From: Actinomycetaceae bacterium TAE3-ERU4 | Lineage (GTDB): Bacteria; Actinomycetota; Actinomycetes; Actinomycetales; Actinomycetaceae | NCBI GenBank assembly: GCA_019218365.1 | Contig: JAHUUJ010000002.1 | Coordinates: 124,001 to 188,000 of the forward strand | Direction: 5' to 3' | Length of the DNA: 64,000 nucleotides | Shown here: positions 44,623 to 53,070 of the stretch, one piece after another | How the letters are laid out: every line of letters starts with the position of its first letter | Numbering within the stretch: the stretch's first letter is position 1 | Notes under the pieces: model-generated | Databases searched by the model: none | Told to the model about the DNA's origin: nothing | The model's input: the letters and a program-made list of their open reading frames with translations, nothing else | Position numbers and translations under genes: made by a program

Positions 44623-45894
44623 TTAGTGGGAAGGCCCTAGCGTGGCAATCTCTGCGTAAAGATCAAGGTAGGCTCTGGATTGAGATTTTATTGACCATTG
44701 CCCAGCTAGCCGTTTAGATTCTGCGCTGGCAGTCTGAGCCCAATTTGGGTCGGATAGCTTATCGAGAACTTGACCTATTGTTTTGGCTAATTCCTCGGGG
44801 GTAGGTTCGGAAAAGTCTCCATTAACCCCGGGATTTACTACTAGGTCTAGTTCTGAATCTACCGAAACAATTGGTAATCCCGCCAGGGCTGCTTCGTGTA
44901 GAACCAGTGCTTGTGTGTCGGTCTGGCTGGGGAAAACAAATAAATCAGACATTTGGTAAAAAGCGCCTAAATCTTCACGGCGCTGTTCACCGGGGAGAAT
45001 AATTATTCCCTGTTCCTGTCCCCGGGCAAGTACCTCACGAATTGCCGGATATGGTTCCCAATTTCCGACAACCATTAACTTGGCTGTTGGATGGGTCTTA
45101 TGGACTAGATTGAAAGCTTCAACAAGCAGATGGATGCCCTTTTCCGGCGCGATACGTCCCGCGTATGTAACTAGTGGTCCCTGTGGGTGCGCAAAAGGTG
45201 GGGGTCCGCTAGGGAGAGGGTCGACTCCGTTTGGGATAATCTTTCCCGTTACCTGTGGGTAGATGTCCTTGCAACGTTTTAAAGTTTTTCCAGAGGGGCA
45301 GGTAACTACATCTGCGCTTTCGATCATTGCGCGACAAACCCCGAGGAGTTGAGCTACCACTCGATTTTTATCATCGTAAATGCGTTTTGCCTGACGTAAA
45401 TCAGCTCTATCCCACACATCACCGCCCGTGGAAGTGGCAAACCATTTAATTACTGGAATAAGGAGCGGCAAAACTATCTTGTAGTGATCAGCGTATGCCT
45501 CAAAATCAGTATGCCAGGTCAGAATAAGGGGAAGATTTAGGCGCTTTGCAGCCAATACTCCCAAGATTCCAACCGGACCGAGTCCGTGTACGTGTAAAAC
45601 GTCCGGGCGGAGTTTTTCAATTCGGGAAAGAGCCTTTTTAAAACCGTAGGTAGTAGCTACCCTGGTGGGCATGCGAGGAACTCGCATTGATGAAAGTCTT
45701 ACTTCAGTGCGGCCGGGACGTCCTGCATGAGGGTTTGGGCCGCAAGCTTTAGGGACTACGACAACAACTTCGTGCCCGGCATCGAGGAGGGCTCCTTCAA
45801 GCTGCTGGACTGCAAACATTAAACCGTTGCTTCCAGGGCCGTAGTTATCGCAAAACTGAGCCACTTTTAGTGGCTTATTACTGTCGCTTTTCAC
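44623..45894 (-). CDS. Glycosyltransferase family 4
   Basis: GT-B-fold glycosyltransferase. Seen: N-terminal VAQFCDNYGPGSNGLMFAVQQLEG (acceptor side), DVLHVHGLGPVG, and the donor-binding half with IIPNGVDPLPSG, YAGRIAPEKGIHLLVEAF and the E-x7-E region LVLHEAALAGLPIV. This places it in GT4, which in actinobacteria includes mannosyltransferases and diglycosyl-lipid synthases. Donor and acceptor are unknown. I prefer the GTG at 45894 with TATTTT six bases upstream, which fits a leaderless start; a TTG at 45939 has no ribosome site. It follows the CDF gene closely on the same strand. Confidence 0.85.
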   Translation of the reverse strand: MKSDSNKPLKVAQFCDNYGPGSNGLMFAVQQLEGALLDAGHEVVVVVPKACGPNPHAGRPGRTEVRLSSMRVPRMPTRVATTYGFKKALSRIEKLRPDVLHVHGLGPVGILGVLAAKRLNLPLILTWHTDFEAYADHYKIVLPLLIPVIKWFATSTGGDVWDRADLRQAKRIYDDKNRVVAQLLGVCRAMIESADVVTCPSGKTLKRCKDIYPQVTGKIIPNGVDPLPSGPPPFAHPQGPLVTYAGRIAPEKGIHLLVEAFNLVHKTHPTAKLMVVGNWEPYPAIREVLARGQEQGIIILPGEQRREDLGAFYQMSDLFVFPSQTDTQALVLHEAALAGLPIVSVDSELDLVVNPGVNGDFSEPTPEELAKTIGQVLDKLSDPNWAQTASAESKRLAGQWSIKSQSRAYLDLYAEIATLGPSH

Positions 45895-45941
45895 TCTTCT
45901 AAAATACCGGATGTGGCGCAAAAGACAAAAGGCTAACAAGT

Positions 45942-46919
45942 TTAATGTTGGTGATTATGCAGGTTCCCTGTTCCATTGTGGGGGAGATTTTCATGCTTAG
46001 AGTGGGCAATCGAATCTAATTGGAAGGTGGTGTGATTGATACGAAGAGGAAAATGCTCTGCGGTGCATTCTTCTAAACGATGCAAAATATCTATCCGTTC
46101 CGCGTTGCTAATCTCCTCGCTTAAAGCAACGTGCGCGCTCAGCTCAACAAGACCTGTACGGATAGTTGAAACATGTAGGTCATGAACATCTTCGACTCCG
46201 GGAATACGACAGAAATGGGCGCGTAATTCCTTGAGACTTAACTCTGCAGGAGTAGCTTGAAGAAGAATTGAAATAGATTGTGCAAGTAGCTTGCTTGCAC
46301 GTGGAACCATCAGTGCAACAACAAAAAGAGAGGCAACGGTATCCGCGGAGATCCAACCTGTTTGCCAGATTATAAATGCCGCTAAGACAACTGCAATAGA
46401 ACCTAGGGTATCTCCTAAAACCTCAAGAAATGCCGCACGCATATTGAGTGAATAATTTTTAGAACTCGAAAGTAAAAGCAGAGAAAATATATTTGCGATT
46501 AATCCGATTATTCCGATAAGAGCCATCGGCAATGGTTCTACAGGCTGCGGGTGCAAGAATCTTTCGAGGGCGTTAAAACAAACTATTGCGCTAATCACCA
46601 AAAGCATTCCGGCTTGTAAAGCCGCCGCTAGAACTTCGGCACGAGCAAATCCCCAAGTGTGTTTTTCGCTTTGCGGTTTGAGCATTAAGGTGGCGGCAAT
46701 TAACGCAATGATAAGACCAGAGCTATCTACTGCCATATGCCCGGCATCGGCTAGTAAGGAGAGCGAATCAGCCCAGATACCACCGATAATTTCAGCTACG
46801 GTGATAATCCCAGTAATAGTCAGGGCCAAAATTAGATATTTTCGTGCCTGTCTATCATGGTTGCGCTCAGGGGGCTTAGGGGCGGGTTTTAGATTCGCGC
46901 AGTTTGACTTAAGTGACAT
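45942..46919 (-). CDS. Cation diffusion facilitator (CzcD/ZitB-like) metal exporter
   Basis: Exports Zn2+ (or Cd2+, Co2+) in exchange for protons. Six membrane helices, with the metal site residues in LLADAGHMAVDSSGL (TM2, His and Asp) and EVLGDTLGSIAVVL (TM5, Asp; the paired His of CzcD-type proteins is replaced by Glu-Val-Leu-Gly-Asp here). The cytoplasmic domain contains VHDLHVSTIRTGLVELSAHV. A short His-rich tail (HNHQH) ends the protein. Length 325 residues. Divergent from the iron-permease operon, with a 434-base gap between the coding regions. Confidence 0.9.
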   Translation of the reverse strand: MSLKSNCANLKPAPKPPERNHDRQARKYLILALTITGIITVAEIIGGIWADSLSLLADAGHMAVDSSGLIIALIAATLMLKPQSEKHTWGFARAEVLAAALQAGMLLVISAIVCFNALERFLHPQPVEPLPMALIGIIGLIANIFSLLLLSSSKNYSLNMRAAFLEVLGDTLGSIAVVLAAFIIWQTGWISADTVASLFVVALMVPRASKLLAQSISILLQATPAELSLKELRAHFCRIPGVEDVHDLHVSTIRTGLVELSAHVALSEEISNAERIDILHRLEECTAEHFPLRINHTTFQLDSIAHSKHENLPHNGTGNLHNHQH

Positions 46920-47294
46920 GATTGCTTTCAGCTATTTATCGGGCTACTTCTTTGAGTATAGGATCCTAACTACCGGCTTCCTAGAAAATGAGAAGAATCG
47001 TGTCAGTACCGATATTGACTTTCAGTTCGATATCCTTCCACGCAAATTAAAAATGTTCCACCTCACATTAAAAAGTAAGGGGAATGAAAACTCTTTTATT
47101 TTAGAGCTCATATTGTGATGAATTAATCTACTTTTTCTTAACAAAAAGCAGTGATGTTATAGACATAAGATGACATGTTTGGTCACGCTAAGTGACCTAA
47201 GATATTAAAAAAGGCAGATAAAAGGGAAATGAGCAATTAATCTGACAGATTTCAGAAAAATCTTATCTTTGCTCACGTTTTCGGTCGTTGCTTC
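46920..47294. other. Intergenic region between the CDF and iron-permease genes
   Basis: AT-rich, no convincing gene. It holds the divergent promoters, a perfect inverted repeat GGTCAC-GCTAA-GTGACC (47181-47197), and a larger inverted repeat TGAGCAA/TTGCTCA (47230-47236, 47269-47275) enclosing smaller hairpins. Confidence 0.55.
47181..47197. promoter_or_regulatory. Palindrome in the CDF-FTR1 intergenic region
   Basis: GGTCAC-GCTAA-GTGACC, perfect six-base arms. Possible operator or hairpin; no known regulator assigned. Confidence 0.35.
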
Positions 47295-47313
47295 TTAGGG
47301 TAGGCAAGCCTAA
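47295..47313. promoter_or_regulatory. DtxR/IdeR-like iron box
   Basis: TTAGGGTAGGCAAGCCTAA matches the DtxR/IdeR consensus at 16 of 19 positions and sits 40 bases before the iron-permease start. Iron-dependent repression of the FTR1-P19 operon is expected. Confidence 0.82.
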
Positions 47314-47353
47314 GGTTGATAAAGTCTTAAAACCCATCTTGGAAGGCTTTCTA

Positions 47354-48895
47354 GTGCGTAATTTGAAGCTGAAATATTCTCTCGCACACTATTTCCTCCC
47401 CTTTTTGGTAGCTTTTGTTTTGTTGCTACCAATTAGTGGAATCTTTAGTATCTCCATCGCTCAGGCATCCCCATTGGGAACTTCTAGCAGGGCAACTACG
47501 CTCCGTGAGATAACGTCTTTGCAGCCAGCTAAGGCAATGCATAAAGAGTGTGAACAGGGAGCGAAAAACCCCGATGGGACCACCCGTAGTTACCAGGATT
47601 ATGCACTGTGTCTATCCTATGAACTAGACCGGGCAAGTCAAGCCTATAAAGAAAAGAAGTATGACGAAACGCTGCAGGCTATTTCGGACGCTTATTTCGA
47701 ATGGTACGAAAATAGTCTTGAGCCAGCTTCGATGATTCTTTCTGGCAACCGCAAGGTAAAGATGGAAGGTCGTTTCACCCGCTTAAAGTTAGCGCTTCGT
47801 GCAAATCCTGAAGATGAATCTATCCTGCCGCGAATAAACACTATCAAGGTAGCCGTAGCACGTGACGCTATGGTCCTTGATGGAGTATTGCCAGATCAAT
47901 CTCCTGAAAGTGCCGGTAAGGCTCTATTTGCAGGAGCGAAAAAAACTGCATCTTCAACCACCTTAAACTGGGTTGACTTCTTTACCGCCTTTACCCTTTT
48001 ACTACGTGAGGGGCTAGAAGCGCTACTGGTGGTTGTGGCAATCGTTCTTTACCTGGTTAAGAGTGGGAACCGGCAACTTGTGAAGCACGTTTATTACGGT
48101 GTCGTTGCGGCGGTTGCTCTTTCTTTCGTGCTGGCCTACCTAATGCAGTCTCTTGTCGGTGGGGCCGGACAGGCTTCCGAGCTGCTTGAAGGCCTCACGA
48201 TGTTCCTAGCGGTAGCGGTATTGTTCTATGTCTCTAACTGGATGCTCTCTAAGAGCTCAGGGGAAAATTGGTCGCGTTATATCCAGTCGATGGTGAAGAC
48301 CTCTATCTCCGAAAGAACCGGAAAAGTCTTGGTCGCGGCGGCATTCCTTGCGGTTATTCGAGAAGGGGCGGAACTGGTTTTGTTCTACACGGCTTCATTT
48401 GCCGGAGGCGGACATAATAGCTTCTATATAGCCGCTGGTTTCGGAGCGGGAGTTGCTGTTCTTGCGATTATCTTCCTTATCTTCCGGTATGGAGCAATCC
48501 ACTTACCGGTCAGGGCAATCTTCTTCGGTACTTCTATTTTGCTGTTCATCATGTGCATTTCCTTCGTTGGTAAGGGAGTCCAAGAACTTAAGGAAGCTAA
48601 CGTAATCCTCGGCTCTACGAACCTACCTTGGATGCATTACTACCTGCCTGACTTGGGAATATATCCGCAGGCTGAAACATTACTTCCGCAAATAATTTTG
48701 TTCATCGCCAGTGTTTGGATTATTTTGTCCCACACCCTAGCCGGGCGCAAAGCTCGTCGCGCAGAAAAACTTACTACGGCAAAGGCAGAACACATCTCTG
48801 CGGAAGCAGCAGAGAAAACCGGATGCGATTGCGCAGACGAAAAAACTTTACCCAATAACAGTGGAGCTAATTCCGCCGAATCTGAAAATCACTAA
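47354..48895 (+). CDS. FTR1-family high-affinity iron permease with extracytoplasmic N-terminal domain
   Basis: Iron permease of the FTR1/EfeU family. The two REXXE iron motifs are present: LLREGLEALLVVV (about residues 218-222) and AVIREGAELVLFYT. The permease part has about seven helices. It is preceded by a signal sequence or first helix (about 10-38) and an extracytoplasmic region of about 160 residues (YQDYALCLSYELDRASQAY, DAYFEWYENSLE), a feature of many bacterial FTR1 fusions. Start: GTG 47354 with GGAAGG seven bases upstream; starts further left would lie on or before the DtxR box. The C-terminal tail is Glu/Ala-rich with CDCADE. No EfeO or EfeB homologue is adjacent; the P19-like gene fills that place. 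Confidence 0.9.
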   Translation: MRNLKLKYSLAHYFLPFLVAFVLLLPISGIFSISIAQASPLGTSSRATTLREITSLQPAKAMHKECEQGAKNPDGTTRSYQDYALCLSYELDRASQAYKEKKYDETLQAISDAYFEWYENSLEPASMILSGNRKVKMEGRFTRLKLALRANPEDESILPRINTIKVAVARDAMVLDGVLPDQSPESAGKALFAGAKKTASSTTLNWVDFFTAFTLLLREGLEALLVVVAIVLYLVKSGNRQLVKHVYYGVVAAVALSFVLAYLMQSLVGGAGQASELLEGLTMFLAVAVLFYVSNWMLSKSSGENWSRYIQSMVKTSISERTGKVLVAAAFLAVIREGAELVLFYTASFAGGGHNSFYIAAGFGAGVAVLAIIFLIFRYGAIHLPVRAIFFGTSILLFIMCISFVGKGVQELKEANVILGSTNLPWMHYYLPDLGIYPQAETLLPQIILFIASVWIILSHTLAGRKARRAEKLTTAKAEHISAEAAEKTGCDCADEKTLPNNSGANSAESENH

Positions 48896-48933
48896 AACTT
48901 ATAACAATAGAGAATTAAATGAAAGGAATTCTA

Positions 48934-49806
48934 ATGTTAAATATGAAGAAACTTGCCGCTCTAGTGATGGTTGGTGGCCTAAGCACCGCCGCTCTAGCCG
49001 GTTGTGCTCAGAACAAGGGAGCTGACCAGGGATCTGAGAAGCCCGCAGCTAGCGCAGAAATGTCTAAGAGTGCAGAAGCTCCCAAGAGTGCAGAAGAGCC
49101 TCAGGCTGAAGGCGCAGTAGCCGTAAACGCTCGTCCTAACGAGTGTGGTTTGCAGGAGCAGTCAGGTCCTGAAGCTACCGTTGGTCCCTTTGATATGGGA
49201 CTGCATTTCTTCCAGCCGACAGTTATGGTTGGCGCAGAAGGCTCAACTATGAAGATGACCCCTTACGAAGAATCTCAGATGCACCTAGAACTGGATACTA
49301 AGGCCAACGCCTACGGTACTAACTGGGGATACTCCGTTGATGAGACTCCTGCCAGCCTCCCCATCGTTTACCGTCTAACCGACAACAACAACAAGGTCCT
49401 CTCTGAGGGAATGATGATGGAAATGGCCGCTATCGATGGTTCGCACTACGGTCTTAACCTACCTAAGGGAACTATCACAGCTCCCGGTGACTACAACTTA
49501 ACCGTTACCGTTTACCCACCCTTGAACTACGACATTCACCAGGACTACATTACCGGTGTGCCTGCAAAGGGCTGGTTCAAGCCCTTGACCGTTACCATGC
49601 CTTGGAAGATTACCCAGGAAAATCTTGACATCATCAAGAAGAACACCCCGGCAGACCCGATGCAGGTTCCTGAAGCGTGCAAGCAGTACCCCGTAAAGAT
49701 GTACGAAGACAAGGCATCTGAAGAAGCTATGAAGAAGGCCGAACAGACCGCTCCACTACCGATGAACATGCACGCAATGCACCATGGAATGGACATGAAG
49801 AAGTAA
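48934..49806 (+). CDS. P19/FtrA-like iron-binding lipoprotein
   Basis: Metal-binding partner of the FTR1 permease, as P19 in Campylobacter (Iron_transport family). Lipobox LAGC follows MKKLAALVMVGGLSTAA, so it is membrane-anchored. A Ser/Ala/Glu/Lys-rich spacer follows, then the P19 core: MGLHFFQPTVMVG, YEESQMHLELDTKANAYGTNWGY (the conserved MHLE metal motif) and YDIHQDYITGVPAKGWF. The C-terminus is unusually rich in Met and His (MNMHAMHHGMDMKK). I choose ATG 48934 because AAAGGA lies upstream at a good distance; ATG 48919 is in frame but has a poorer site. Its Cu2+ site in Campylobacter P19 suggests a possible Cu/Fe role here. Confidence 0.85.
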   Translation: MLNMKKLAALVMVGGLSTAALAGCAQNKGADQGSEKPAASAEMSKSAEAPKSAEEPQAEGAVAVNARPNECGLQEQSGPEATVGPFDMGLHFFQPTVMVGAEGSTMKMTPYEESQMHLELDTKANAYGTNWGYSVDETPASLPIVYRLTDNNNKVLSEGMMMEMAAIDGSHYGLNLPKGTITAPGDYNLTVTVYPPLNYDIHQDYITGVPAKGWFKPLTVTMPWKITQENLDIIKKNTPADPMQVPEACKQYPVKMYEDKASEEAMKKAEQTAPLPMNMHAMHHGMDMKK

Positions 49807-49828
49807 TTTTCTTCCTTCTTTTCAACTT

Positions 49829-49865
49829 CGGCCCGGTCTGTGACATTATGTTGCGGTCCGGGCCG
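49829..49865 (+). terminator. Weak hairpin after the P19-like gene
   Basis: CGGCCCGG (49829-49836) pairs with CCGGGCCG (49858-49865) around a 21-base loop. No T-run follows, so termination may be partial and the next genes may be read through. Confidence 0.4.
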
Positions 49866-49929
49866 GTGGTTTAGATAAACTTATATCCATATTTACCAAT
49901 ATTTTTTAGGCAAGATAGCTGGAGGAAGA

Positions 49930-50334
49930 ATGAAAGGCATAAAAAATAGCCCACGGGCAGTTAGCTGGGGAACTCTCTGCCCAGTAGCGCTGATGCTAAT
50001 AGTTATCCTCGCTTCCAAGTATCCGGGTGGAACAAGCTGGTTAGCTAACCTCGGATATGTGCTAATTACTTTCGCGATTATTTGCACGATATTTGCCGTT
50101 TATGCGCTACGTAAATTTACTTTCCCACGTATATTTTCTATTTCATACCAAGTGCTAAGTCTGCTTTTTATTATCAGCGCTCTAGTCTGGGTAGGTTCTA
50201 CCTTGGTAGCAAGTGTGGAAAGCTACGGGGTATCCGTAAGCGCTTTTTCCCTCTCCTGGGTAAGTGCAATTTTCATCGGCGTGCTTAGCCTTGTTTCTCT
50301 ATCATTTGACGTTACCGCGAATGTAAAAGCCTAA
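49930..50334 (+). CDS. Small four-helix membrane protein of unknown function
   Basis: A 134-residue protein with about four hydrophobic helices (WGTLCPVALMLIVILAS, LANLGYVLITFAIICTIFAV, QVLSLLFIISALVWVG, WVSAIFIGVLSLVSL). No family recognised. A strong GGAGGA site precedes the ATG. It lies between the P19-like lipoprotein and the esterase, 25 bases before the latter, so it may share their transcript and relate to iron use; this is context only. Confidence 0.6.
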   Translation: MKGIKNSPRAVSWGTLCPVALMLIVILASKYPGGTSWLANLGYVLITFAIICTIFAVYALRKFTFPRIFSISYQVLSLLFIISALVWVGSTLVASVESYGVSVSAFSLSWVSAIFIGVLSLVSLSFDVTANVKA

Positions 50335-50359
50335 TAAATAGGCTTTCGGCGAGGAACCC

Positions 50360-51667
50360 ATGCAATTAAATTTATCCCCAGAAATGCTGCTTCGGGCCCC
50401 GGCTTTAAAAAACTTACTTTTTTCTACCGAAGAAAACCTTTGGGAAAAACTGAAAGAAGTCGGTACGCCAATTCCCGCGGGTGTAGCGGGGCGATGGGTA
50501 TTCTTCTGGCGTTGTGAAGAAGAAAACCAAGATGTTGAACGCGTTCATCTTTTCATTAATCGGGTTACAGATAAAGACCACTTCGAAACTGGATGGATGC
50601 AAAGAATACCCGGCACCAACACCTGGGTTGTCGCCCTTGATATCATGCCGGGAACTGTTGGAACATATTCTTTCCGTCCCTGTTGTAAAGGGCAAGATTT
50701 ACGTCCCGGCCCACCCCCGCATGATGTTTACACCGGATATCTTGATGGTACCAGCCTGTATCCGCCCCTCATCGTTGATCGAGGGCGAGGGCTCTCGTAC
50801 TATCGCACCCCCGCTACAGAGCAAGACTCTACTTCTACAAAGGAAATAATCGCCGGACACGAATGGGAGAACCTAAATAAAATAGCTACTTCAAAAGAGG
50901 AAGAAAAATCCGAAATGCCGTGCGCGCAGACCATTAAAGAAAACATTTTCTTTCCTAGATTTGCGCAAGCGGGAAATGAATTTCCGAGCCGTCCACTCTA
51001 TCTTTATCTACCGGAAGGAAACCTTCCGCCAGAAGCTATGCTAACCATCTTTGATGCCCAAACATGGTTTGGACGTCTTGATTTACCCGGGATTCTCAAA
51101 GCCTGTCAACAATCTGGTTTCTTACCTCCAATCGCGGTACTTGGGGTAGCTATGGAAACCATCCCAGATAGAAAAGCGACGATGGGAATTTCCCCAGATT
51201 TTCTTGATGACCTATGGGAAATTGCTGAAAAATGGGCAGCACAAAAAGGGGAAAAAAGAGGGTGGAATCTAGAAGAAACGCCCATTAGGATAATCTCCGG
51301 TGAGAGTCTAGGAGGATTGACTTCTCTCTACGCAGCTGCCAAATATCCCGAACGATACACCCATGCCTTAGCCCAATCTCCCTCTCTTTGGTGGAACCCG
51401 CAAGCGCCGGGGATGCCGCATGAATTTGATCCGCGTAAGCAACCGTGGATAGAAAAATGGGCACGTTCCTTACCGGAGACTCCCAGCGCGCAAATTGCCC
51501 TAACCGCAGGTGCACTTGAGCAGGGAGCACCAGAAAAGCTAAAAGCACTCGGACAATTGCTTCTCATGCAAGGATGGAACGCTAAGACCCGCATCTATCG
51601 CGGGGGACACGACTACGCTTGGTGGAGTCAATCCCTTGTGGAATACCTGAAAGAAACCCTCGGTTAA
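50360..51667 (+). CDS. Enterochelin-esterase-like hydrolase (Fes family)
   Basis: Cytoplasmic alpha/beta hydrolase resembling Fes, which cleaves the triester backbone of enterobactin-type siderophores to free iron. The N-terminal domain matches Fes (RVTDKDHFETGWMQRIPGTN and TVGTYSFRPCC); the catalytic domain has ISGESLGGLTSL with Ser316 and the His region YRGGHDYAWW. RPLYLYLPEG also fits. Length 435 residues. No signal peptide. The context (iron permease, P19) supports an iron role, yet no siderophore importer is in view. Its stop overlaps the convergent RNase HI gene by three bases. Confidence 0.85.
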   Translation: MQLNLSPEMLLRAPALKNLLFSTEENLWEKLKEVGTPIPAGVAGRWVFFWRCEEENQDVERVHLFINRVTDKDHFETGWMQRIPGTNTWVVALDIMPGTVGTYSFRPCCKGQDLRPGPPPHDVYTGYLDGTSLYPPLIVDRGRGLSYYRTPATEQDSTSTKEIIAGHEWENLNKIATSKEEEKSEMPCAQTIKENIFFPRFAQAGNEFPSRPLYLYLPEGNLPPEAMLTIFDAQTWFGRLDLPGILKACQQSGFLPPIAVLGVAMETIPDRKATMGISPDFLDDLWEIAEKWAAQKGEKRGWNLEETPIRIISGESLGGLTSLYAAAKYPERYTHALAQSPSLWWNPQAPGMPHEFDPRKQPWIEKWARSLPETPSAQIALTAGALEQGAPEKLKALGQLLLMQGWNAKTRIYRGGHDYAWWSQSLVEYLKETLG

Positions 51668-52827
51668 ATCCCAATAGGGGTGCGTGTGCCGTCTTGCCAA
51701 TCTGTACGAAGAAGGCAGTAGGTAAGCGCATCATAAGACCAGCTCTTTGTGTCTTTCCTATCAATTTCCGCCCACCCCTGGCGTTCGTAGCTTTCGCAAA
51801 CCCACTGACATTCCACAAAAGAATCAATTAGTTCACAATTATCTTGGCGCACTCGTCCCGAAAGGCGATGGGCATTTGTACGCGTAAAAACATACGCCGC
51901 AAGGGTACGCAAAATCGGCGAATACAATCCCTTTTCACGGGCTGTTTTGTCTAAGAAAATCTCCACATAATACCCGGGAAGAGGAGGAAGGCGGCGAAGA
52001 ACCCCCAGACCCAGTGGGCCAAGTGCAGAATGGTCAATCCAAAAGCTTTCTACGTTCTTACCTAGAAAATAACCTTCCTCAACCCAGTTTGAAACTACCG
52101 TCTTAGAAGGGGCACGAACAGGAAGGAACGGAAAATGATTAGAGGTAAGGAAATCTTCCAAATTTCCAGTTGAAATATCTTCTTTCAATAGAGGAAGCAG
52201 ACTTATTCGGCCAGAAGATGCAGGTTTGACTCGCCTAGATTCATCATCGACGGGACGAGCCTGTCGACTCTGGGGGGAGATATTTTCACCCGATAGTTCC
52301 CGTGGGGGATTACTCGATGTCTTGGGGAGGGATGCGCTGGAAGAAACAGACGGGGAGGGGGAGGATTTCCAGCCGGGACCTCCCGTGGGAATTGAACCGT
52401 TTTGATAGGCGGTGGCCGCTTCACGAGCGCGAATATCTGCAGCCTCGTTCAATTCGTGCCCGGCGTGGCCCTTAACCCACTCAAAACTAACTTCTCGACC
52501 CTGGAGAGCTTTATCCAGTTCCTCCATTAAATCGGCATTTAGTACTGGCTTTCCATCCTTTTTCTTCCAGCCTCGCTGCTTCCACCCAAAGCGCCACTTA
52601 GTCAGTGAGTTAATCACATACTGAGAGTCGCATTTGATGATGAGCTCGCAGTCCCTTTCGCTGGAGGTGGCACGTAAAAGTTCTAAAACCGCAGTTAGCT
52701 CCCCGCGGTTATTCGTTGAACTTTCCCAACCGCCGGCATCCCAGCAGGTTTCGTCAACATACCAGGCCCATCCGGCAGGACCGGGATTACCGAGGGAAGA
52801 ACCATCGCAAGCTGCAGTAATAATCAT
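51664..52827 (-). CDS. rnhA: Ribonuclease HI fused to a GNAT-like C-terminal domain
   Basis: Residues 1-145 are a complete RNase HI (cuts RNA in RNA:DNA hybrids): catalytic Asp8 (AACDGSS), Glu43 (NNRGEL), Asp67 (IKCDSQY) and Asp131 (NEAADIRA), with the basic handle WKQRGWKKKDGKP and FEWVKGHAGHELNEAAD. A Ser/Pro-rich linker (about 146-205) follows, then a second domain (about 208-387) that resembles RimJ/RimL-type GNAT acetyltransferases. Its landmarks are REKGLYSPILRTLAAYVF, AHRLSGRVRQDN, SFVECQWVCESYERQGW and YDALTYCLLRTDW, with the order of a Q/R-x-x-G acetyl-CoA loop, asparagine of motif B, and aromatic C-terminus. Length 387 versus about 150 for plain RNase HI. Start ATG 52827. Convergent with fes. 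Confidence 0.88.
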   Translation of the reverse strand: MIITAACDGSSLGNPGPAGWAWYVDETCWDAGGWESSTNNRGELTAVLELLRATSSERDCELIIKCDSQYVINSLTKWRFGWKQRGWKKKDGKPVLNADLMEELDKALQGREVSFEWVKGHAGHELNEAADIRAREAATAYQNGSIPTGGPGWKSSPSPSVSSSASLPKTSSNPPRELSGENISPQSRQARPVDDESRRVKPASSGRISLLPLLKEDISTGNLEDFLTSNHFPFLPVRAPSKTVVSNWVEEGYFLGKNVESFWIDHSALGPLGLGVLRRLPPLPGYYVEIFLDKTAREKGLYSPILRTLAAYVFTRTNAHRLSGRVRQDNCELIDSFVECQWVCESYERQGWAEIDRKDTKSWSYDALTYCLLRTDWQDGTRTPIGI

Positions 52828-52864
52828 GCTTAAAGACTACCTTGCTTACTCCCAAAATAGAGGT

Positions 52865-52897
52865 GAAGCGCCCGGAAGGGGCAGTTCCGGGCGCTTC
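52865..52897. terminator. Hairpin between rpmJ and the RNase HI gene
   Basis: Perfect 13-base arms (52865-52877, 52885-52897) G+C-rich, located after the rpmJ stop on the minus strand. Probable end of the ribosomal-protein operon. Confidence 0.8.
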
Positions 52898-52947
52898 GAG
52901 AGCAGGGGAGGAGTGGCAAACCCCCGCTCGCTTATGGAGGAAAACTA

Positions 52948-53070
52948 TTATCCTTGACGAGCCTTAAAACGTGGATTTTTCTTATTAATCACGTAAAGGT
53001 GTCCACGTCGGCGAACGACGATTGATCCGGGCTGTTTCGCCAAAGACTTGAGTGAAGAACGAACTTTCAT
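52948..53070 (-). CDS. rpmJ: Ribosomal protein L36, zinc-free type
   Basis: A 40-residue gene, too short for many gene finders. The protein begins [10 protein letters not shown] and ends [12 protein letters not shown]. The usual zinc-binding CxxC...CxxxxH residues are absent, so it is the zinc-independent paralogue. Its ATG overlaps the rpmE2 stop by four bases. Last gene of the zinc-starvation operon. Confidence 0.93.
   Translation of the reverse strand: MKVRSSLKSLAKQPGSIVVRRRGHLYVINKKNPRFKARQG

Noticed and set aside
46657-47118. Plus-strand frame opposite the CDF gene and the intergenic region
   Set aside because: Antisense to the conserved CDF coding sequence, with no protein motif.
47288-47353. 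Upstream start of the FTR1 gene
   Set aside because: It would place the start codon before the DtxR-like box; GTG 47354 has a good ribosome site and gives a normal signal sequence.
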